Origin: Betaproteobacteria bacterium
GTDB taxonomy: Bacteria; Pseudomonadota; Gammaproteobacteria; Burkholderiales; Burkholderiaceae_C
NCBI GenBank assembly: GCA_025356445.1
Contig: JANXSZ010000024.1
Span: forward strand, 62,001 to 126,000
Length of the DNA stretch: 64,000 nt
Direction: 5' to 3'
Positions 9,317 through 23,045 of this stretch are shown here, one piece after another (position 1 is the stretch's first letter; the number at the start of each line of letters is the position of its first letter). The position numbers and the translations under genes were made by a program. The notes under the pieces were generated by a model. That model saw only the letters and a list, made by a program, of their open reading frames with translations. It had not been told where the DNA came from and ran no database searches.

Positions 9317-9840
9317 ACTGCTTTCTTGTCGGTCTGCCTGGCTCAGGCAAGTCAACTATTGGGCGACAGTTGGGGCGTAGATTGGGCCTGCCCAGCATTG
9401 ATTCCGACACCGTCGTCGAGCAAAGATTGGGCTGTTCAATCCGTGACTTTTTTGAACGCGAAGGTGAGGCTGCATTCCGTGATGTCGAAGCCCAGGTCAT
9501 CGATGAACTCAGCACCAACCACCACGGTGTGATGGCCACAGGTGGTGGCTCTGTATTGCGCCCTGAGAATCGGCTTAACCTCAAGCAACGCGGGACGGTG
9601 ATTTACCTGCATTCTTCTCCTGAAGAGGTGTACCGCCGTGTGCGACATGACCAAAATCGCCCTCTGCTGCAAGTGGGTGACCCCATGGCGCGTTTGCGCG
9701 AGTTGTACAAAGGACGTGATCCGCTTTACCGCGAAACCGCACACTTTGTGGTGGAAACCGGTCGACCGTCAGTCGCCACGTTGGTCAACATGATTGTGAT
9801 GCAGCTTGAAATGGCTGCAGGTGGCAGTGAAGGCCCCTGA
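9313..9840 (+). CDS. aroK: Shikimate kinase
   Basis: Shikimate kinase phosphorylates shikimate at the 3-hydroxyl in aromatic amino acid synthesis. The Walker A motif GLPGSGKST is at residues 8-16. The substrate-binding SIDSD, the ATGGGSV loop and NRPLL in the lid region follow in family order. At 175 residues the length is normal. The first usable start is TTG 9313, overlapping the previous stop, and nothing upstream in frame is better. It sits directly before aroB, a conserved pair that in many proteobacteria follows pilQ. Confidence 0.92.
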   Translation: MNCFLVGLPGSGKSTIGRQLGRRLGLPSIDSDTVVEQRLGCSIRDFFEREGEAAFRDVEAQVIDELSTNHHGVMATGGGSVLRPENRLNLKQRGTVIYLHSSPEEVYRRVRHDQNRPLLQVGDPMARLRELYKGRDPLYRETAHFVVETGRPSVATLVNMIVMQLEMAAGGSEGP

Positions 9841-9873
9841 GCGTTCCGCGCGCTGCTGCTCTAAACTTGGGGG

Positions 9874-10995
9874 ATGCAAACCCTAAGCCCTGAACTCCTT
9901 GTCCAAGATGTTGCCATTGATTTTGGTGACCGCAGTTACCGGATTGCCATCGGTACTTCGCTTTTAAACAATCCCGATACCTATGCCGATCTGCCCCGCG
10001 CCACCTGCGCGGTGATCGTGACAAATACCACGGTCGGCCCGCTGTACCGCGATGCACTGGCTACAGCCCTGAGCGCGCATTACCCGCAAATCCATACGGT
10101 GGTGTTGCCTGATGGTGAAGCGCATAAAACATGGCAGACACTGAACCTCATTTTTGATGCCTTGCTGGAAAACACCTGTGATCGCCATACCGTCTTGTTC
10201 GCCCTAGGTGGCGGTGTGGTTGGTGACATGACTGGTTTTGCTGCCGCCAGTTACATGCGTGGTGTTCCGTTTGTGCAAGTGCCCACCACCTTGCTTGCTC
10301 AAGTTGATTCGTCGGTGGGGGGTAAAACTGCGATCAATCACCCTTTGGGTAAAAACATGATTGGCGCTTTTTACCAGCCTGCGCTGGTGGTGTGCGACAT
10401 TGCCACCCTTGCCAGCCTGCCAGCCCGAGAGCTCAGCGCAGGCTTGGCCGAAGTTATCAAATACGGCCCCATCAACGACCTGGCCTTTCTCGATTGGATT
10501 GAAGGTAACCTGGATGCCTTGCGCAGTGGGGACCGGGTGGCGCTAGCCTATGCCGTTAAGCGCAGCTGTGAAATCAAAGCTTGGGTGGTTTCTCAAGACG
10601 AGCGTGAGTCCGGTTTGCGTGCTATTTTGAATTTTGGCCATACCTTTGGCCACGCGATCGAATCTGGTATGGGTTACGGCACATGGCTGCACGGTGAAGC
10701 TGTGGGTTGCGGCATGGTGATGGCTGCACGCTTGTCCGAGCGTTTGGGTTTGATTGAGCCCAGCTTTGTACAGCGCCTCACCCAGTTGATTGCCAATGCT
10801 GGTTTGCCTACCGTTGGCCCCCAACTCGGTGCAGCCCGTTACTTGGATTTGATGCGGATCGATAAGAAATCAGAAGGGGGACAAATCAAATTTGTGGTGA
10901 TTGACCAACCCGGCAGCGCCTCTGTACGCAAAGCCCCTGATGCGCTCGTTGCTGAAGTCATAGAACAAAGTTGCCAGCCCGATACTGCAGTATGA
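9874..10995 (+). CDS. aroB: 3-dehydroquinate synthase
   Basis: AroB converts DAHP to 3-dehydroquinate using NAD and a divalent metal. The NAD-binding stretch [15 protein letters not shown], the [15 protein letters not shown] loop, AEVIKYG (metal-ligand Glu) and [11 protein letters not shown] (metal-ligand His) are all present in order. At 373 residues the length is normal. The ATG at 9874 lies 33 bases after aroK. The stop overlaps the preferred dgt start (ATGA), indicating one transcript with aroK and dgt. Confidence 0.95.
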   Translation: MQTLSPELLVQDVAIDFGDRSYRIAIGTSLLNNPDTYADLPRATCAVIVTNTTVGPLYRDALATALSAHYPQIHTVVLPDGEAHKTWQTLNLIFDALLENTCDRHTVLFALGGGVVGDMTGFAAASYMRGVPFVQVPTTLLAQVDSSVGGKTAINHPLGKNMIGAFYQPALVVCDIATLASLPARELSAGLAEVIKYGPINDLAFLDWIEGNLDALRSGDRVALAYAVKRSCEIKAWVVSQDERESGLRAILNFGHTFGHAIESGMGYGTWLHGEAVGCGMVMAARLSERLGLIEPSFVQRLTQLIANAGLPTVGPQLGAARYLDLMRIDKKSEGGQIKFVVIDQPGSASVRKAPDALVAEVIEQSCQPDTAV

Positions 10996-12170
10996 CGGTC
11001 GCTATTCATGCGACGGCGCTCGCACCTTACGCCTGTCACCCCGTGGCCTCACGCGGTCGCCGTTACACCGAGCCGTCTGCACCCACGCGCACCGAATTCC
11101 AGCGGGATCGTGACCGCATTGTTCACTCCACTGCGTTTCGCCGCTTGGTCTATAAAACCCAGGTGTTTCTGAACCACGAAGGTGATTTGTTCCGTACCCG
11201 GTTGACCCATTCGCTGGAAGTCGCACAGCTTGGCCGTTCCATCGCCCGAACTCTGGGGTTAAGTGAAGATCTCGTCGAGGCCATCGCTCTGGCGCACGAT
11301 CTTGGTCACACGCCTTTTGGCCATGCTGGGCAAGACGCTTTGAACGACTGTATGGGTCACTCCGACCGAGGGGGCTTCGAGCACAACCTGCAAAGCCTGC
11401 GCGTCGTTGACGAATTGGAGGAGCGCTATCCCGCTTACAACGGGCTGAACCTGTGCTTCGAGACCCGCGAAGGCATTCTCAAGCACTGCTCCCGTACCAA
11501 TGCCACGCAACTGAACGCTCAAGAACCCGGTGGTGTAGCCCAACGCTTTCTCACCTCAGGTCAGCCCAGCCTGGAAGCCCAACTCTGCAACTTGGCCGAT
11601 GAGATTGCCTACAACGCCCATGACATTGATGACGGCGTGCGCTCTGGCCTCATCACTCTGACGCAACTGCAAGACGTGCCCTTGTTTGACCGCTTCCGTG
11701 CCGAGGCCCTGCGCGAGTATCCCCATCTCGCCACCAGCCCACGCCGTCTGCTGTACGAAGCCATCCGCCGAATGCTCAGCGCCCAGGTGTATGACGTGAT
11801 CAACGCCACCCAGGTGGCTATTGAAGCTGTCAACCCCACGTCTGTGGATGCTGTTCGCGCCAGCCGCTCTTTGGTCATGTTCGGCGACGACATGCGCCGC
11901 GAGTCCAATGCCCTTAAGCATTTCCTGTTTCACAACTTGTACCGCCACCCCCAGGTCGTGCGCAGCATGGCCCAGGCCAAGCGCATCGTTGCGGATCTGT
12001 TCCCTCTTTACTTGACGACGCCCAGCGAGATGCAGTCTGGCTTTGCCGCCCAGGCTGCTGCCACGTTGACCGACAGCACCCGTGCCCGTGTTGTGGCCGA
12101 CTACATCGCGGGTATGACTGATCGTTTCGCCACCCGTGAACACGCACGGCTGACAGGTGCAGCCCTGTGA
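10992..12170 (+). CDS. dgt: dGTPase-like HD phosphohydrolase
   Basis: This belongs to the deoxyguanosinetriphosphate triphosphohydrolase-like family, which hydrolyses dNTPs to nucleoside and tripolyphosphate. The family signatures are [28 protein letters not shown] (first His) and [14 protein letters not shown] (HD motif), with a later [16 protein letters not shown] metal-site segment. I choose ATG 10992, overlapping the aroB stop (ATGA), which gives 392 residues. A TTG further upstream only adds an aroB-overlapping tail. The true substrate among dNTPs cannot be told from sequence. The stop overlaps the next GTG start. Confidence 0.9.
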   Translation: MTVAIHATALAPYACHPVASRGRRYTEPSAPTRTEFQRDRDRIVHSTAFRRLVYKTQVFLNHEGDLFRTRLTHSLEVAQLGRSIARTLGLSEDLVEAIALAHDLGHTPFGHAGQDALNDCMGHSDRGGFEHNLQSLRVVDELEERYPAYNGLNLCFETREGILKHCSRTNATQLNAQEPGGVAQRFLTSGQPSLEAQLCNLADEIAYNAHDIDDGVRSGLITLTQLQDVPLFDRFRAEALREYPHLATSPRRLLYEAIRRMLSAQVYDVINATQVAIEAVNPTSVDAVRASRSLVMFGDDMRRESNALKHFLFHNLYRHPQVVRSMAQAKRIVADLFPLYLTTPSEMQSGFAAQAAATLTDSTRARVVADYIAGMTDRFATREHARLTGAAL

Positions 12171-12748
12171 CTATCCCTGTTCCCACGTCCTCTGCTGACG
12201 AACGGGCTACCCTTGCCCAGCAGGGCACCATCGCCTGGCTAGAGCATGCTGTGATTGGTCTCAACCTGTGCCCCTTCGCCAAAGCCGTCCATGCCAAAGG
12301 CCAAATCCACTACGCGGTATGTACCGACACCAACCCCCAGCAACTGCTCGCCCAACTCGTTGCAGAGCTTAATGACCTGAATGAGCAGTCTCCATCGGCA
12401 CGAGATACTACGGTTTTAATAGCAACGGATTGCCTTCAAGACTTCATAGCCTACAACGCCTTCCTCCCCAAAGCGCAGAAAGCACTGCGCAAACAAGGCT
12501 TTGAAGGCATCTTCCAAATCGCCAGTTTCCACCCCCACTACCAGTTCGTGGATGTCCCCGAAGACGACATCAGCAACTTCACCAACCGCTCACCGTACCC
12601 TGTGCTGCACCTGCTGCGCGAAGCCAGCCTAGACCGCGCCGTTGCCGCCTTTCCCGATGCTGCCGCCATTTACGAGAACAACATCCGTACCTTGACGGCC
12701 TTGGGCTACGACGGTTGGCGAGCCCTCAACCTCCAAGCCACACCATGA
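12167..12748 (+). CDS. DUF1415 family protein
   Basis: The product is a 193-residue protein of the uncharacterised DUF1415 family. It is recognised by TIAWLEHAVIGLNLCPFAK near the N-terminus, and by the central FQIASFHPHYQF with its NRSPYPVLHLLRE continuation. No signal peptide or membrane segment is visible, so it is probably cytoplasmic. The start GTG overlaps the dgt stop and the stop overlaps the methyltransferase ATG, so it is part of the same transcript. A copy of the 17-base palindromic repeat lies inside it at 12407-12423. Function is unknown. Confidence 0.85.
   Translation: MTIPVPTSSADERATLAQQGTIAWLEHAVIGLNLCPFAKAVHAKGQIHYAVCTDTNPQQLLAQLVAELNDLNEQSPSARDTTVLIATDCLQDFIAYNAFLPKAQKALRKQGFEGIFQIASFHPHYQFVDVPEDDISNFTNRSPYPVLHLLREASLDRAVAAFPDAAAIYENNIRTLTALGYDGWRALNLQATP
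12407..12423. repeat. RCTAY-N7-RTAGY repeat inside the DUF1415 gene
   Basis: The sequence ACTAC-GGTTTTA-ATAGC matches the 17-base architecture seen at seven other sites. Confidence 0.5.
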
Positions 12749-13617
12749 AAACCTCCAAAAATCTCGCTCCAGCGCTGGATGCCGATATCCGCCCCGGCCA
12801 GTCCATCGAACTGCTCAAAGAACTGCACATCCTTACCCGCGAAGGCAAACTTAACCAAGACTCCCGTCGCAAGCTCAAGCAGGTCTACCACCTGTTCCAG
12901 TTCATCGAAAAGCTGTTGCTGGAGTCCGGTGAAAAAGGGCAGGGCACCACCTTGGCCGATCACGGTGCAGGTAAGTCTTACCTTGGGTTCATCATTTACG
13001 ACCTGTTCTTCAAAGCCCTGTCGTCCGGCCACATTTACGGCATAGAGACCCGCCCTGAGTTGGTGCAAAAATCCCAAATCCTGGCCGCGCACCTGGGTTT
13101 CGAGCGCATGTCGTTCCTGAACCTCACCGTCGCCGAATCTGCCCAGTCTGACGCCTTGCCAGACCGTATTGACATCGTGACCGCTTTGCACGCCTGTGAT
13201 ACCGCCACCGACGACGCCATTGCCTTTGGTTTGCAAAAGAAAGCCAAGTTCATGGTGCTCGTTCCCTGCTGTCAAGCCGAGGTTGCCCGCGCCTTGGGCC
13301 AGCACAAAGCGTTGTCGCTGAACCGTACCCCCTTGGCGGAGCTGTGGCGTCATCCCCTGCACACCCGAGAAATGGGCAGCCAAATCACCAATGTCCTGCG
13401 TTGTCTGCACCTGGAGGCCAACGGCTATCAAGTCACCGTGACCGAGCTGGTCGGCTGGGAGCACAGCATGAAGAACGAGCTCATCATCGCGAAATACACC
13501 GGTAACAAGAAGCGAATGGCGGCGGAGCGCTTGCAAGCGATATTGACTGAATTCGGCATTGCAGAAACAATGGGGGTCAGATTCCAATTACCATCATGGC
13601 CCGTCTCCCCCGCCTAA
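12745..13617 (+). CDS. SAM-dependent methyltransferase (Methyltransf_32-like)
   Basis: This is a class I methyltransferase-like protein. Motif I appears as ADHGAGKSYLGFIIYD, followed by an acidic beta2 end (GIETRPELV) and ALHACDTATDDAI. A conserved VPCCQAEVARAL follows, the pattern of proteins annotated as tRNA/rRNA methyltransferase-like or Methyltransf_32. The ATG at 12745 overlaps the previous stop. The substrate is unknown. The last 15 codons or so run into the left terminal repeat of the transposase element (from 13572). Its C-terminal tail (GVRFQLPSWPVSPA) is therefore element-encoded, and the original end has probably been replaced. Confidence 0.78.
   Translation: MKTSKNLAPALDADIRPGQSIELLKELHILTREGKLNQDSRRKLKQVYHLFQFIEKLLLESGEKGQGTTLADHGAGKSYLGFIIYDLFFKALSSGHIYGIETRPELVQKSQILAAHLGFERMSFLNLTVAESAQSDALPDRIDIVTALHACDTATDDAIAFGLQKKAKFMVLVPCCQAEVARALGQHKALSLNRTPLAELWRHPLHTREMGSQITNVLRCLHLEANGYQVTVTELVGWEHSMKNELIIAKYTGNKKRMAAERLQAILTEFGIAETMGVRFQLPSWPVSPA
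13573..13590 (+). repeat. Left terminal inverted repeat of the RAYT element
   Basis: The sequence GGGGTCAGATTCCAATTA matches the inverse complement of 14384-14401 at 17 of 18 positions. It lies inside the methyltransferase reading frame and just before the transposase ATG. Confidence 0.8.
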
Positions 13618-14300
13618 CCCTCCCCGCCCACCCCCACCATGTCATCCAGCGGGGCAACAACCGGCAACCCATTTTCGCGTCTGCGGCCGATCACGACACC
13701 CTGTTGTCCCTGATCGCTGAAAACGCCCTCAAATTCAAAGTGGCCCTGCACGCCTATGTGTTGATGGGCAACCACTTTCACTTGCTTGCTACGCCAGATA
13801 CCGCCGACGGCTTGCCGCAGATGATGCAAGCTGTGGGGCGGCGATATGTGCGCTATTTCAACGACAAACAGCAGCGCAGTGGTACCTTGTGGGAGGGGCG
13901 TTACCGTTCCACCCTTATCCAAACGGAACGTTACCTGCTGGCCTGCATGGCCTATATCGATCTGAACCCGGTGCGTGCAGGTATGGTGGCGGAGGCCACC
14001 GATTACCCTTGGTCCAGCCACAACCACTATGTCGGCAAGCGCCACGACAAACTCATCACGCCACACGCGCTGGTTTGGGGCATGGGTAACACGCCGTTTG
14101 CCCGTGAAGTCGCCTACGCCGAATTGGTGCACCGTGGCTTGGCTGCTGATCAGCAGCAGGCATTGACAGCTTCGGCGCTCAGTGGCTGGGCCTTGGGTGA
14201 TGGTGAGTTTGTCGCAAATTTACAAAAACAAACGGACCGCCGTTTGATCAAGGCGCAAGCAGGTCGACCTGTTCGTAAAGAAAAAACAGTATCTGATTGA
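13596..14300 (+). CDS. REP-associated tyrosine transposase (Y1_Tnp family)
   Basis: This is a single-strand DNA transposase/nuclease of the HUH Y1 superfamily. The HUH motif is visible as GNHFHLL (His60 and His62). A candidate catalytic tyrosine is in CMAYIDLNPVRAG, which with GTLWEGRYRSTLIQ is characteristic of RAYT-type proteins. The 234-residue product begins MARLPRLTLPAHPHHVIQRGNN, also typical. ATG 13596 lies six bases inside the left terminal repeat and overlaps the end of the methyltransferase frame. All key motifs appear intact, so it may be active. The accessory C-terminal region (KTDRRLIKAQAGRPVRKE) is probably DNA-binding. Confidence 0.88.
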   Translation: MARLPRLTLPAHPHHVIQRGNNRQPIFASAADHDTLLSLIAENALKFKVALHAYVLMGNHFHLLATPDTADGLPQMMQAVGRRYVRYFNDKQQRSGTLWEGRYRSTLIQTERYLLACMAYIDLNPVRAGMVAEATDYPWSSHNHYVGKRHDKLITPHALVWGMGNTPFAREVAYAELVHRGLAADQQQALTASALSGWALGDGEFVANLQKQTDRRLIKAQAGRPVRKEKTVSD

Positions 14301-14383
14301 CTTGCAGTGCATAACTGATCTGCATTTACTGCTACTAAATATGATGCGTCCCTAATTAGTTAAAACATCGTAATGATAGGAAT

Positions 14384-14401
14384 TAATTAGAATCTGACCC
14401 C
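14384..14401 (-). repeat. Right terminal inverted repeat of the RAYT element
   Basis: TAATTAGAATCTGACCCC is the inverted partner of 13573-13590 with one mismatch. It marks the likely right boundary of the element, 11 bases before the sigma-54 promoter at 14413. Confidence 0.8.
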
Positions 14402-14412
14402 ATTTATTTTAT

Positions 14413-14429
14413 TTGGCACGGGTGTTGCT
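14413..14429 (+). promoter_or_regulatory. Sigma-54 (-24/-12) promoter of gltBD
   Basis: TTGGCACG-GGTG-TTGCT matches the RpoN consensus (TTGGCACG N4 TTGCW) at every conserved position, with correct GG-to-GC spacing. Transcription would start near 14441 and leave a leader of about 30 bases before gltB, whose Shine-Dalgarno (AGGAGAG) is at about 14461-14467. NtrC-type activation is the known route for sigma-54 nitrogen genes, but no clear NtrC site was found between the element and the promoter. Confidence 0.78.
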
Positions 14430-14471
14430 CTGCGATAAACTTTCCATCCCCGCGAAACTTAGGAGAGCGCC

Positions 14472-19250
<4,779 letters not shown>

Positions 19251-19278
19251 GCCAGCATCAATTCAAGGACGACACATC

Positions 19279-20754
19279 ATGGGAAAAATGACCGGCTTCA
19301 TGGAATACGAGCGCATCGAAGAGGGCTACAAGCCTGTCCCCGAGCGCCTGAAGCATTACAAAGAATTCGTCGTCGGTTTGGACGACGCACAAGCCAAAAT
19401 CCAGGGCGCACGCTGCATGGACTGCGGTACGCCGTTTTGCAACAGCGGCTGCCCTGTCAACAACGTGATTCCCGACTTCAACGACTTGGTTTACAAAGGC
19501 AAGCCTGCTGACTGGAAGAACGCCATCGCTTTGCTGCACAGCACCAACAACTTCCCCGAGTTCACGGGGCGCATTTGCCCTGCACCTTGTGAAGCAGCTT
19601 GTACGCTGAACGTGAACGATGACGCCGTGGGTATCAAGTCCATTGAACACGCCATCATCGACCGTGCCTGGGCTGAAGGCTGGGTCACGCCCCGCCCAGC
19701 CAAACACAAGACGGGTAAAAAGGTCGCAGTCGTGGGGTCTGGCCCCGCAGGCATGGCTGCTGCCCAGCAGCTGGCCCGTGTTGGCCATGATGTGACTTTG
19801 TTCGAGAAGAACGACCGTGTGGGTGGCTTGCTGCGCTACGGTATTCCCGATTTCAAAATGGAAAAGAGCCACATTGACCGTCGTGTCGAACAGCTCGTAG
19901 CCGAAGGTGTCACCATCCGCACCAGTGTGTTGATTGGCGCAATGCCCAAAGGCTCCAAAGTCACCAATTGGGCCAAAGAAACCATCAGTGCTGACCAGTT
20001 GAAAGCCGACTTCGACGCCGTGCTGCTGACCGGTGGTTCCGAACAGTCCCGTGATTTGCCCGTCCCTGGACGTGATCTGGATGGCATCCACTTCGCCATG
20101 GAAATGTTGCCCCAGCAAAACAAGGTCAATGCCGGTGACAAGGTGAAAGGCCAATTGCGCGCTGACGGCAAGCATGTCATCGTCATCGGCGGTGGCGACA
20201 CCGGTAGCGACTGCGTAGGCACCAGCAACCGCCACGGCGCAGTCAGCGTCACCCAGTTCGAGGTGATGCCCCAGCCACCTATCGAGGAAAACCGCCCGAT
20301 GACATGGCCTTATTGGCCCATCAAACTGCGCACCAGTTCCAGCCATGAAGAAGGTTGCGAGCGCGAATTCGCCATTTCTACCAAAGAGTTCGTCGGTGAA
20401 AAAGGCAAAGTCACAGGTCTGAAAACCGTGCGCGTGGAGTTCAAGGACGGCAAGATGGTCGAGGTAGCAGGCTCAGAGCAAATCCTGAAAGCTGATTTGG
20501 TCCTCCTCGCCATGGGCTTCGTGAACCCCGTTGCAACGGTGCTGGACGCCTTTGGCATTGATAAAGACGCCCGCAACAATGCCAAAGCCACCACTGACTT
20601 CACCGGTGGCTACGTGACCAACGTGGCCAAGGTGTTTGCCGCAGGCGATATCCGCCGTGGCCAGAGCCTGGTGGTCTGGGCGATCCGCGAAGGCCGTCAG
20701 GCAGCGCGGTCAGTGGACGAATTTTTAATGGGTTTCAGCGATTTGCCGCGATAA
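19279..20754 (+). CDS. gltD: Glutamate synthase, small subunit
   Basis: The beta subunit of GOGAT passes electrons from NADPH through FAD and Fe-S clusters to GltB. The N-terminal cysteine cluster ([19 protein letters not shown]) and a second one (CPAPCEAAC) would hold 4Fe-4S clusters. The FAD-binding [13 protein letters not shown] and the NADPH-binding GGGDTGSDC follow, and [20 protein letters not shown] closes the FAD site. At 491 residues the length is normal. It lies 28 bases after gltB and is surely co-transcribed with it. Confidence 0.96.
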   Translation: MGKMTGFMEYERIEEGYKPVPERLKHYKEFVVGLDDAQAKIQGARCMDCGTPFCNSGCPVNNVIPDFNDLVYKGKPADWKNAIALLHSTNNFPEFTGRICPAPCEAACTLNVNDDAVGIKSIEHAIIDRAWAEGWVTPRPAKHKTGKKVAVVGSGPAGMAAAQQLARVGHDVTLFEKNDRVGGLLRYGIPDFKMEKSHIDRRVEQLVAEGVTIRTSVLIGAMPKGSKVTNWAKETISADQLKADFDAVLLTGGSEQSRDLPVPGRDLDGIHFAMEMLPQQNKVNAGDKVKGQLRADGKHVIVIGGGDTGSDCVGTSNRHGAVSVTQFEVMPQPPIEENRPMTWPYWPIKLRTSSSHEEGCEREFAISTKEFVGEKGKVTGLKTVRVEFKDGKMVEVAGSEQILKADLVLLAMGFVNPVATVLDAFGIDKDARNNAKATTDFTGGYVTNVAKVFAAGDIRRGQSLVVWAIREGRQAARSVDEFLMGFSDLPR

Positions 20755-20810
20755 AACGACAATCAACCCGGGCCTGCCCTTCGGGGCTTGGGATAATCCC
20801 TTATCATTCA

Positions 20811-20835
20811 AAAAGCCGGACGCCCTCCGGCTTTT
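20811..20835 (+). terminator. Rho-independent terminator after gltD, abutting mlaF
   Basis: A perfect 10-base-pair stem, AAAAGCCGGA (20811-20820) and TCCGGCTTTT (20826-20835), encloses the loop CGCCC and is followed by GTTTG. It sits 56 bases after gltD. The stem ends only seven bases before the mlaF ATG, so it may also shape the mlaF leader. Confidence 0.75.
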
Positions 20836-20842
20836 GTTTGTT

Positions 20843-21703
20843 ATGACCGATACACCTACCCCATCCCCGCTGATCGAACTTAAAAACCTCAGTTTTGGCT
20901 ATGGCTCGCGCCTTATCCTCGACGGCGTGACACTGACCATCCCGCGCGGCAAAGTCACGGCTTTGATGGGCGCATCTGGTGGAGGTAAAACCACGGTGTT
21001 GCGCCTGATTGGTGGCCAGCACCGTGCTCAAAAAGGCGAGTTGCTGCTGCACGGTGCTGTTGACCCACTGACGGGTCAGCCCGCACTTACCCAAAACGTG
21101 GGCCAGCTCAATGCCAAAGACCTGTACGCCGCCCGCCGCCGTATGGGCATGTTGTTCCAGTTTGGCGCGTTGTTCACCGATTTGAGCGTGTTTGACAACG
21201 TGGCCTTCCCGCTGCGTGAGCATTCCGATTTGTCTGAAGCACTGGTGCGTGACATCGTGCTGATGAAGCTCAATGCCGTGGGTCTGCGTGGTGCACGTGA
21301 TTTGATGCCCAGTGAAATCTCCGGTGGTATGGCCCGCCGCGTTGCCTTGGCACGCTCCATTGCGTTGGACCCTGAGCTTGTGATGTACGACGAGCCGTTT
21401 GCCGGACTTGACCCTATTTCGTTGGGTACTGCTGCCCGTTTGATTCGCCAACTGAATGACGCCATGGGTCTCACCAGCATCATCGTGTCGCATGATCTGG
21501 AAGAAACCTTCCGCATTGCTGACAAAGTGATCGTGCTGGCCAACGGAAAAATCGCTGCTCAAGGCACGCCTGAGTCGGTACGCAACAGCACAGATCCACT
21601 GGTTCACCAGTTTGTCAACGCTTTGCCTGAAGGCCCGGTGCGCTTCCATTACCCTGGGTCTACGGTGGCGCAAGATTTTGGTTTTGACAAGGCGGCATCA
21701 TGA
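20843..21703 (+). CDS. mlaF: Phospholipid ABC transporter ATPase MlaF
   Basis: MlaF is the ATPase of the MlaFEDB inner-membrane complex that moves phospholipids between the outer and inner membranes. Walker A is GASGGGKTT, the signature is [13 protein letters not shown], Walker B ends [10 protein letters not shown], and the switch His is in VSHD. ATG 20843 gives 286 residues. An upstream in-frame TTG at 20834 lies inside the terminator stem and is unlikely. No Shine-Dalgarno is visible between the hairpin and the ATG. The stop overlaps the mlaE start (ATGA). Confidence 0.93.
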   Translation: MTDTPTPSPLIELKNLSFGYGSRLILDGVTLTIPRGKVTALMGASGGGKTTVLRLIGGQHRAQKGELLLHGAVDPLTGQPALTQNVGQLNAKDLYAARRRMGMLFQFGALFTDLSVFDNVAFPLREHSDLSEALVRDIVLMKLNAVGLRGARDLMPSEISGGMARRVALARSIALDPELVMYDEPFAGLDPISLGTAARLIRQLNDAMGLTSIIVSHDLEETFRIADKVIVLANGKIAAQGTPESVRNSTDPLVHQFVNALPEGPVRFHYPGSTVAQDFGFDKAAS

Positions 21704-22482
21704 AGCCCTCCTTTTTATCGACTATTGGTTTTGCTGTGCGCAGCCAACTGGCCGGCCTGGGGGCTGGCGCTCGTCTGCTTGCCCGTTTGGTCTTGCTCTT
21801 GGGGCCTACGCTGCGCCGCTTTAGTTTGCTGCGTGACCAGATTCACTTTTTGGGCAACTATTCGCTGGCCATCATCACGGTATCTGGTTTGTTTGTGGGT
21901 TTTGTGCTGAGCTTGCAGGGCTACTACACGCTGCAACGCTACGGTTCAGCCGATGCACTGGGCTTGCTGGTGGCTTTGAGTTTGGTGCGTGAACTTGGCC
22001 CCGTTGTCACCGCGCTGTTGTTTGCCGGGCGCGCTGGCACTTCGCTGACGGCTGAAATCGGCCTGATGAAAGCCGGTGAGCAGCTCAGTGCGATGGAAAT
22101 GATGGCCGTTGACCCGGTTCGCCGCATTCTGGCCCCGCGCTTTTGGGCTGGTGTGTTCGCCATGCCGCTGCTGGCAGCGGTGTTCAGCGCTGTGGGCATC
22201 CTGGGAGGCTGGGCGGTTGGCGTGCTTTTGATTGGCATTGACCCTGGCGCGTTTTGGAGCCAGATGCAAGGCGGCGTGGACGTGTGGAAAGACGTGGGCA
22301 ATGGCGTCATCAAAAGTATTGTTTTTGGTTTGACGGTGACTTTTGTCGCGCTTTACCAGGGGTTTGAGGCACAACCCACGCCCGAAGGCGTGTCGCGTGC
22401 GACCACGCGCACGGTGGTTGTCGCGTCGCTGTCGGTATTGGCTTTGGACTTCATGCTGACGGCATTGATGTTCAGCATTTAA
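21700..22482 (+). CDS. mlaE: Phospholipid ABC transporter permease MlaE
   Basis: This is the MlaE permease of the Mla complex. The 260-residue product has about five or six hydrophobic segments and the family stretch [38 protein letters not shown] (given in one piece only to locate it, about residues 90-128). It starts at ATG 21700, overlapping mlaF, and is followed after 33 bases by mlaD. It acts in the inner membrane with two MlaF subunits and an MlaD hexamer. Confidence 0.94.
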   Translation: MKPSFLSTIGFAVRSQLAGLGAGARLLARLVLLLGPTLRRFSLLRDQIHFLGNYSLAIITVSGLFVGFVLSLQGYYTLQRYGSADALGLLVALSLVRELGPVVTALLFAGRAGTSLTAEIGLMKAGEQLSAMEMMAVDPVRRILAPRFWAGVFAMPLLAAVFSAVGILGGWAVGVLLIGIDPGAFWSQMQGGVDVWKDVGNGVIKSIVFGLTVTFVALYQGFEAQPTPEGVSRATTRTVVVASLSVLALDFMLTALMFSI

Positions 22483-22515
22483 GACGATTAAGAAATTAAG
22501 CATTGGGGAAAGCAA

Positions 22516-23037
22516 ATGGAACGCTCAAGAAATGATGTGTGGGTCGGTCTCTTCGTCGTCATCGGCGCGGCAGCGCTGTTGTTTCTGGCGCTCAAGTCAG
22601 CCAATTTGCTGAGTCTGAATTTCGATTCAACTTACGCCGTGAGCGCCAAGTTCGACAACATCGGTGGCCTCAAATCCAAGGCGGCTATCAAAAGCGCTGG
22701 CGTGGTAGTGGGCCGGGTGGATTCCATCGTGTTTGACGACAAAACCTTTCAGGCCCGTGTCAATATGGCGATGGAGTCGCGCTACGTGTTCCCGAAAGAC
22801 AGCTCACTGAAAATTTTGACCAGTGGCCTGCTGGGCGAGCAATACATCGGTATCGAAGCCGGTGCTGACGTGCAAAACCTGGCTGCTGGCGACAAAATTC
22901 AAAGCACGCAATCGGCCGTGGTGCTGGAAAACCTCATCAGCCAGTTCCTGTTCAACAAAGCGGCCGATGGGCCAGACAAGGCTGCTACGGCCGGTGCTGC
23001 ACCCGCACCCGTCGCTCCCGCATCCTCTCAGAAATAA
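22516..23037 (+). CDS. mlaD: Phospholipid transport MCE protein MlaD
   Basis: MlaD is a membrane-anchored MCE-domain protein that forms a hexameric ring and takes lipids from MlaC. One N-terminal transmembrane segment (about residues 8-28) is followed by the MCE domain (about 38-118), with FDNIGGLKSKAAIKSAGVVVG and LTSGLLGEQYIGI. The C-terminal tail is Ala/Pro-rich and low in complexity. At 173 residues the length is normal for betaproteobacteria. A purine-rich leader with GGGGAAAG precedes the ATG. Confidence 0.94.
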   Translation: MERSRNDVWVGLFVVIGAAALLFLALKSANLLSLNFDSTYAVSAKFDNIGGLKSKAAIKSAGVVVGRVDSIVFDDKTFQARVNMAMESRYVFPKDSSLKILTSGLLGEQYIGIEAGADVQNLAAGDKIQSTQSAVVLENLISQFLFNKAADGPDKAATAGAAPAPVAPASSQK

Positions 23038-23045
23038 AGGTTTTT

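Larger units (their letters stand above)
13572..14401 (+). mobile_element. RAYT-type transposase element with terminal inverted repeats
   Basis: Two near-identical inverted sequences bound this unit. GGGGTCAGATTCCAATTA is at 13573-13590, and the complement of GGGGTCAGATTCTAATTA is at 14384-14401, one mismatch in 18. They enclose a single Y1 transposase gene. Right of that gene, 14304-14332 contains nested inverted repeats (GCAGT...ACTGC and TGCA...TGCA) that could fold as a hairpin of the sort such enzymes bind. The left end lies inside the 3' end of the methyltransferase gene and the right end stops 11 bases before the gltB sigma-54 promoter. No target duplication is evident. The boundaries are inferred from the repeats. 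Confidence 0.75.

Noticed and set aside
20834-20842. TTG 20834 as the mlaF start
   Set aside because: It lies in the terminator stem and adds only MFV before the natural ATG.
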